From NCBI GenBank assembly GCA_021205045.1, contig JAJPYH010000159.1:2018-15572 (forward strand): a stretch of 13,555 bases of DNA, given 5' to 3'. The DNA is from Lachnospiraceae bacterium. Lineage in GTDB: Bacteria > Bacillota > Clostridia > Lachnospirales > Lachnospiraceae. Below are positions 13,421 through 13,555 of this stretch, in pieces. The notes beneath the pieces were generated by a model that was given only the letters and a program-made list of their open reading frames with translations, did not search any database and was not told the DNA's origin. Position numbers and translations under genes: made by a program. Each line of letters opens with the position of its first letter. Within the stretch, counting starts at the first letter, position 1.

Positions 13421-13555
13421 ATGAAAAGATTATGGAAAGTAATCCCTCCCTGCCTGTCGGACGTTCTGGGCTTTGAGGCGGTGCTGAATGAGACGGAAGG
13501 GTTTGGAATTATTGACGATTCCAGCCGTTATAAGCCAATCCGGATGGGGCAGAAC
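13421..13555 (+). CDS. N-terminal 45 residues of a putative nitrogenase component 1-like protein (runs off the window)
   Basis: ATG 13421 has a good ribosome site (AAGGAG 13405-13410, 10-nt spacer), and the frame is open to the window edge. The peptide contains IPPCLSDVLGFEAVLNETEG followed by FGIIDDSS. This fits the N-terminal pattern of nitrogenase component 1-type (oxidoreductase) proteins: PPxxxDxxGxxxVLxExxGxxxIxDxS. Such proteins use metalloclusters fed by a NifH-like iron protein, and many uncharacterised ones occur in gut Clostridia outside nitrogen fixation. With 45 residues the call is tentative; the catalytic part lies beyond the window. Confidence 0.45.
   Translation, partial: MKRLWKVIPPCLSDVLGFEAVLNETEGFGIIDDSSRYKPIRMGQN

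Overview
The window looks like chromosome from a moderately GC-rich anaerobic Firmicute, most likely a gut Clostridia of the Lachnospiraceae type. The grounds are the AGGAGG-type ribosome sites, a giant 2-hydroxyacyl-CoA dehydratase activase fusion, a PF09818-type ABC-class ATPase, a GH3 glycosidase paired with a membrane AraC-type sensor, and an NhaC antiporter remnant. This taxonomic reading is an inference from protein families only.

Layout. 1-191 (+) is the tail of a GNAT acetyltransferase. It meets, end to end, a free-methionine-(R)-sulfoxide reductase-like GAF protein (186-677, -). A PAP2-family membrane phosphatase follows (791-1441, -). A 413-bp gap (1442-1854) carries promoters facing both ways, a 12-bp tandem duplication and a 178-nt leader. 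The rightward promoter serves a broken NhaC Na+/H+ antiporter gene (1855-2737) and then an intact metallo-beta-lactamase-fold hydrolase (2844-3764). That unit ends at a strong bidirectional terminator (3777-3820). On the minus strand is the 4.5-kb activase/dehydratase fusion (3878-8341).

From 8342 rightwards the window is a patchwork. A PF09818 ABC-class ATPase (8608-, +) stops matching its family just after Walker A, at about 9621. There it is fused tail to tail to a membrane AraC-type regulator (-, 9616-11304) that has lost its DNA-binding domain. The regulator lies downstream of a GH3 glycosidase (-, 11331-13010) that lacks its N-terminus. The GH3 fragment is joined head to head at about 13000-13020 to a plus-strand fragment (to 13377), which is followed by the start of a nitrogenase component 1-like gene (13421 to the edge).

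How the parts work together. The activase is probably an ATP-driven [4Fe-4S] electron-injection protein fused to dehydratase-like domains. GH3 plus the AraC-type sensor looks like a small carbohydrate-utilisation module. The right edge probably enters a nitrogenase-like (non-Nif) redox operon. The striking point is three novel joints (about 1865, 9621 and 13005), each cutting a recognisable gene. They are either real deletions and rearrangements or chimeric joins in the assembly, and the sequence alone cannot decide. I found no tRNA, rRNA, CRISPR array, transposase or phage gene.
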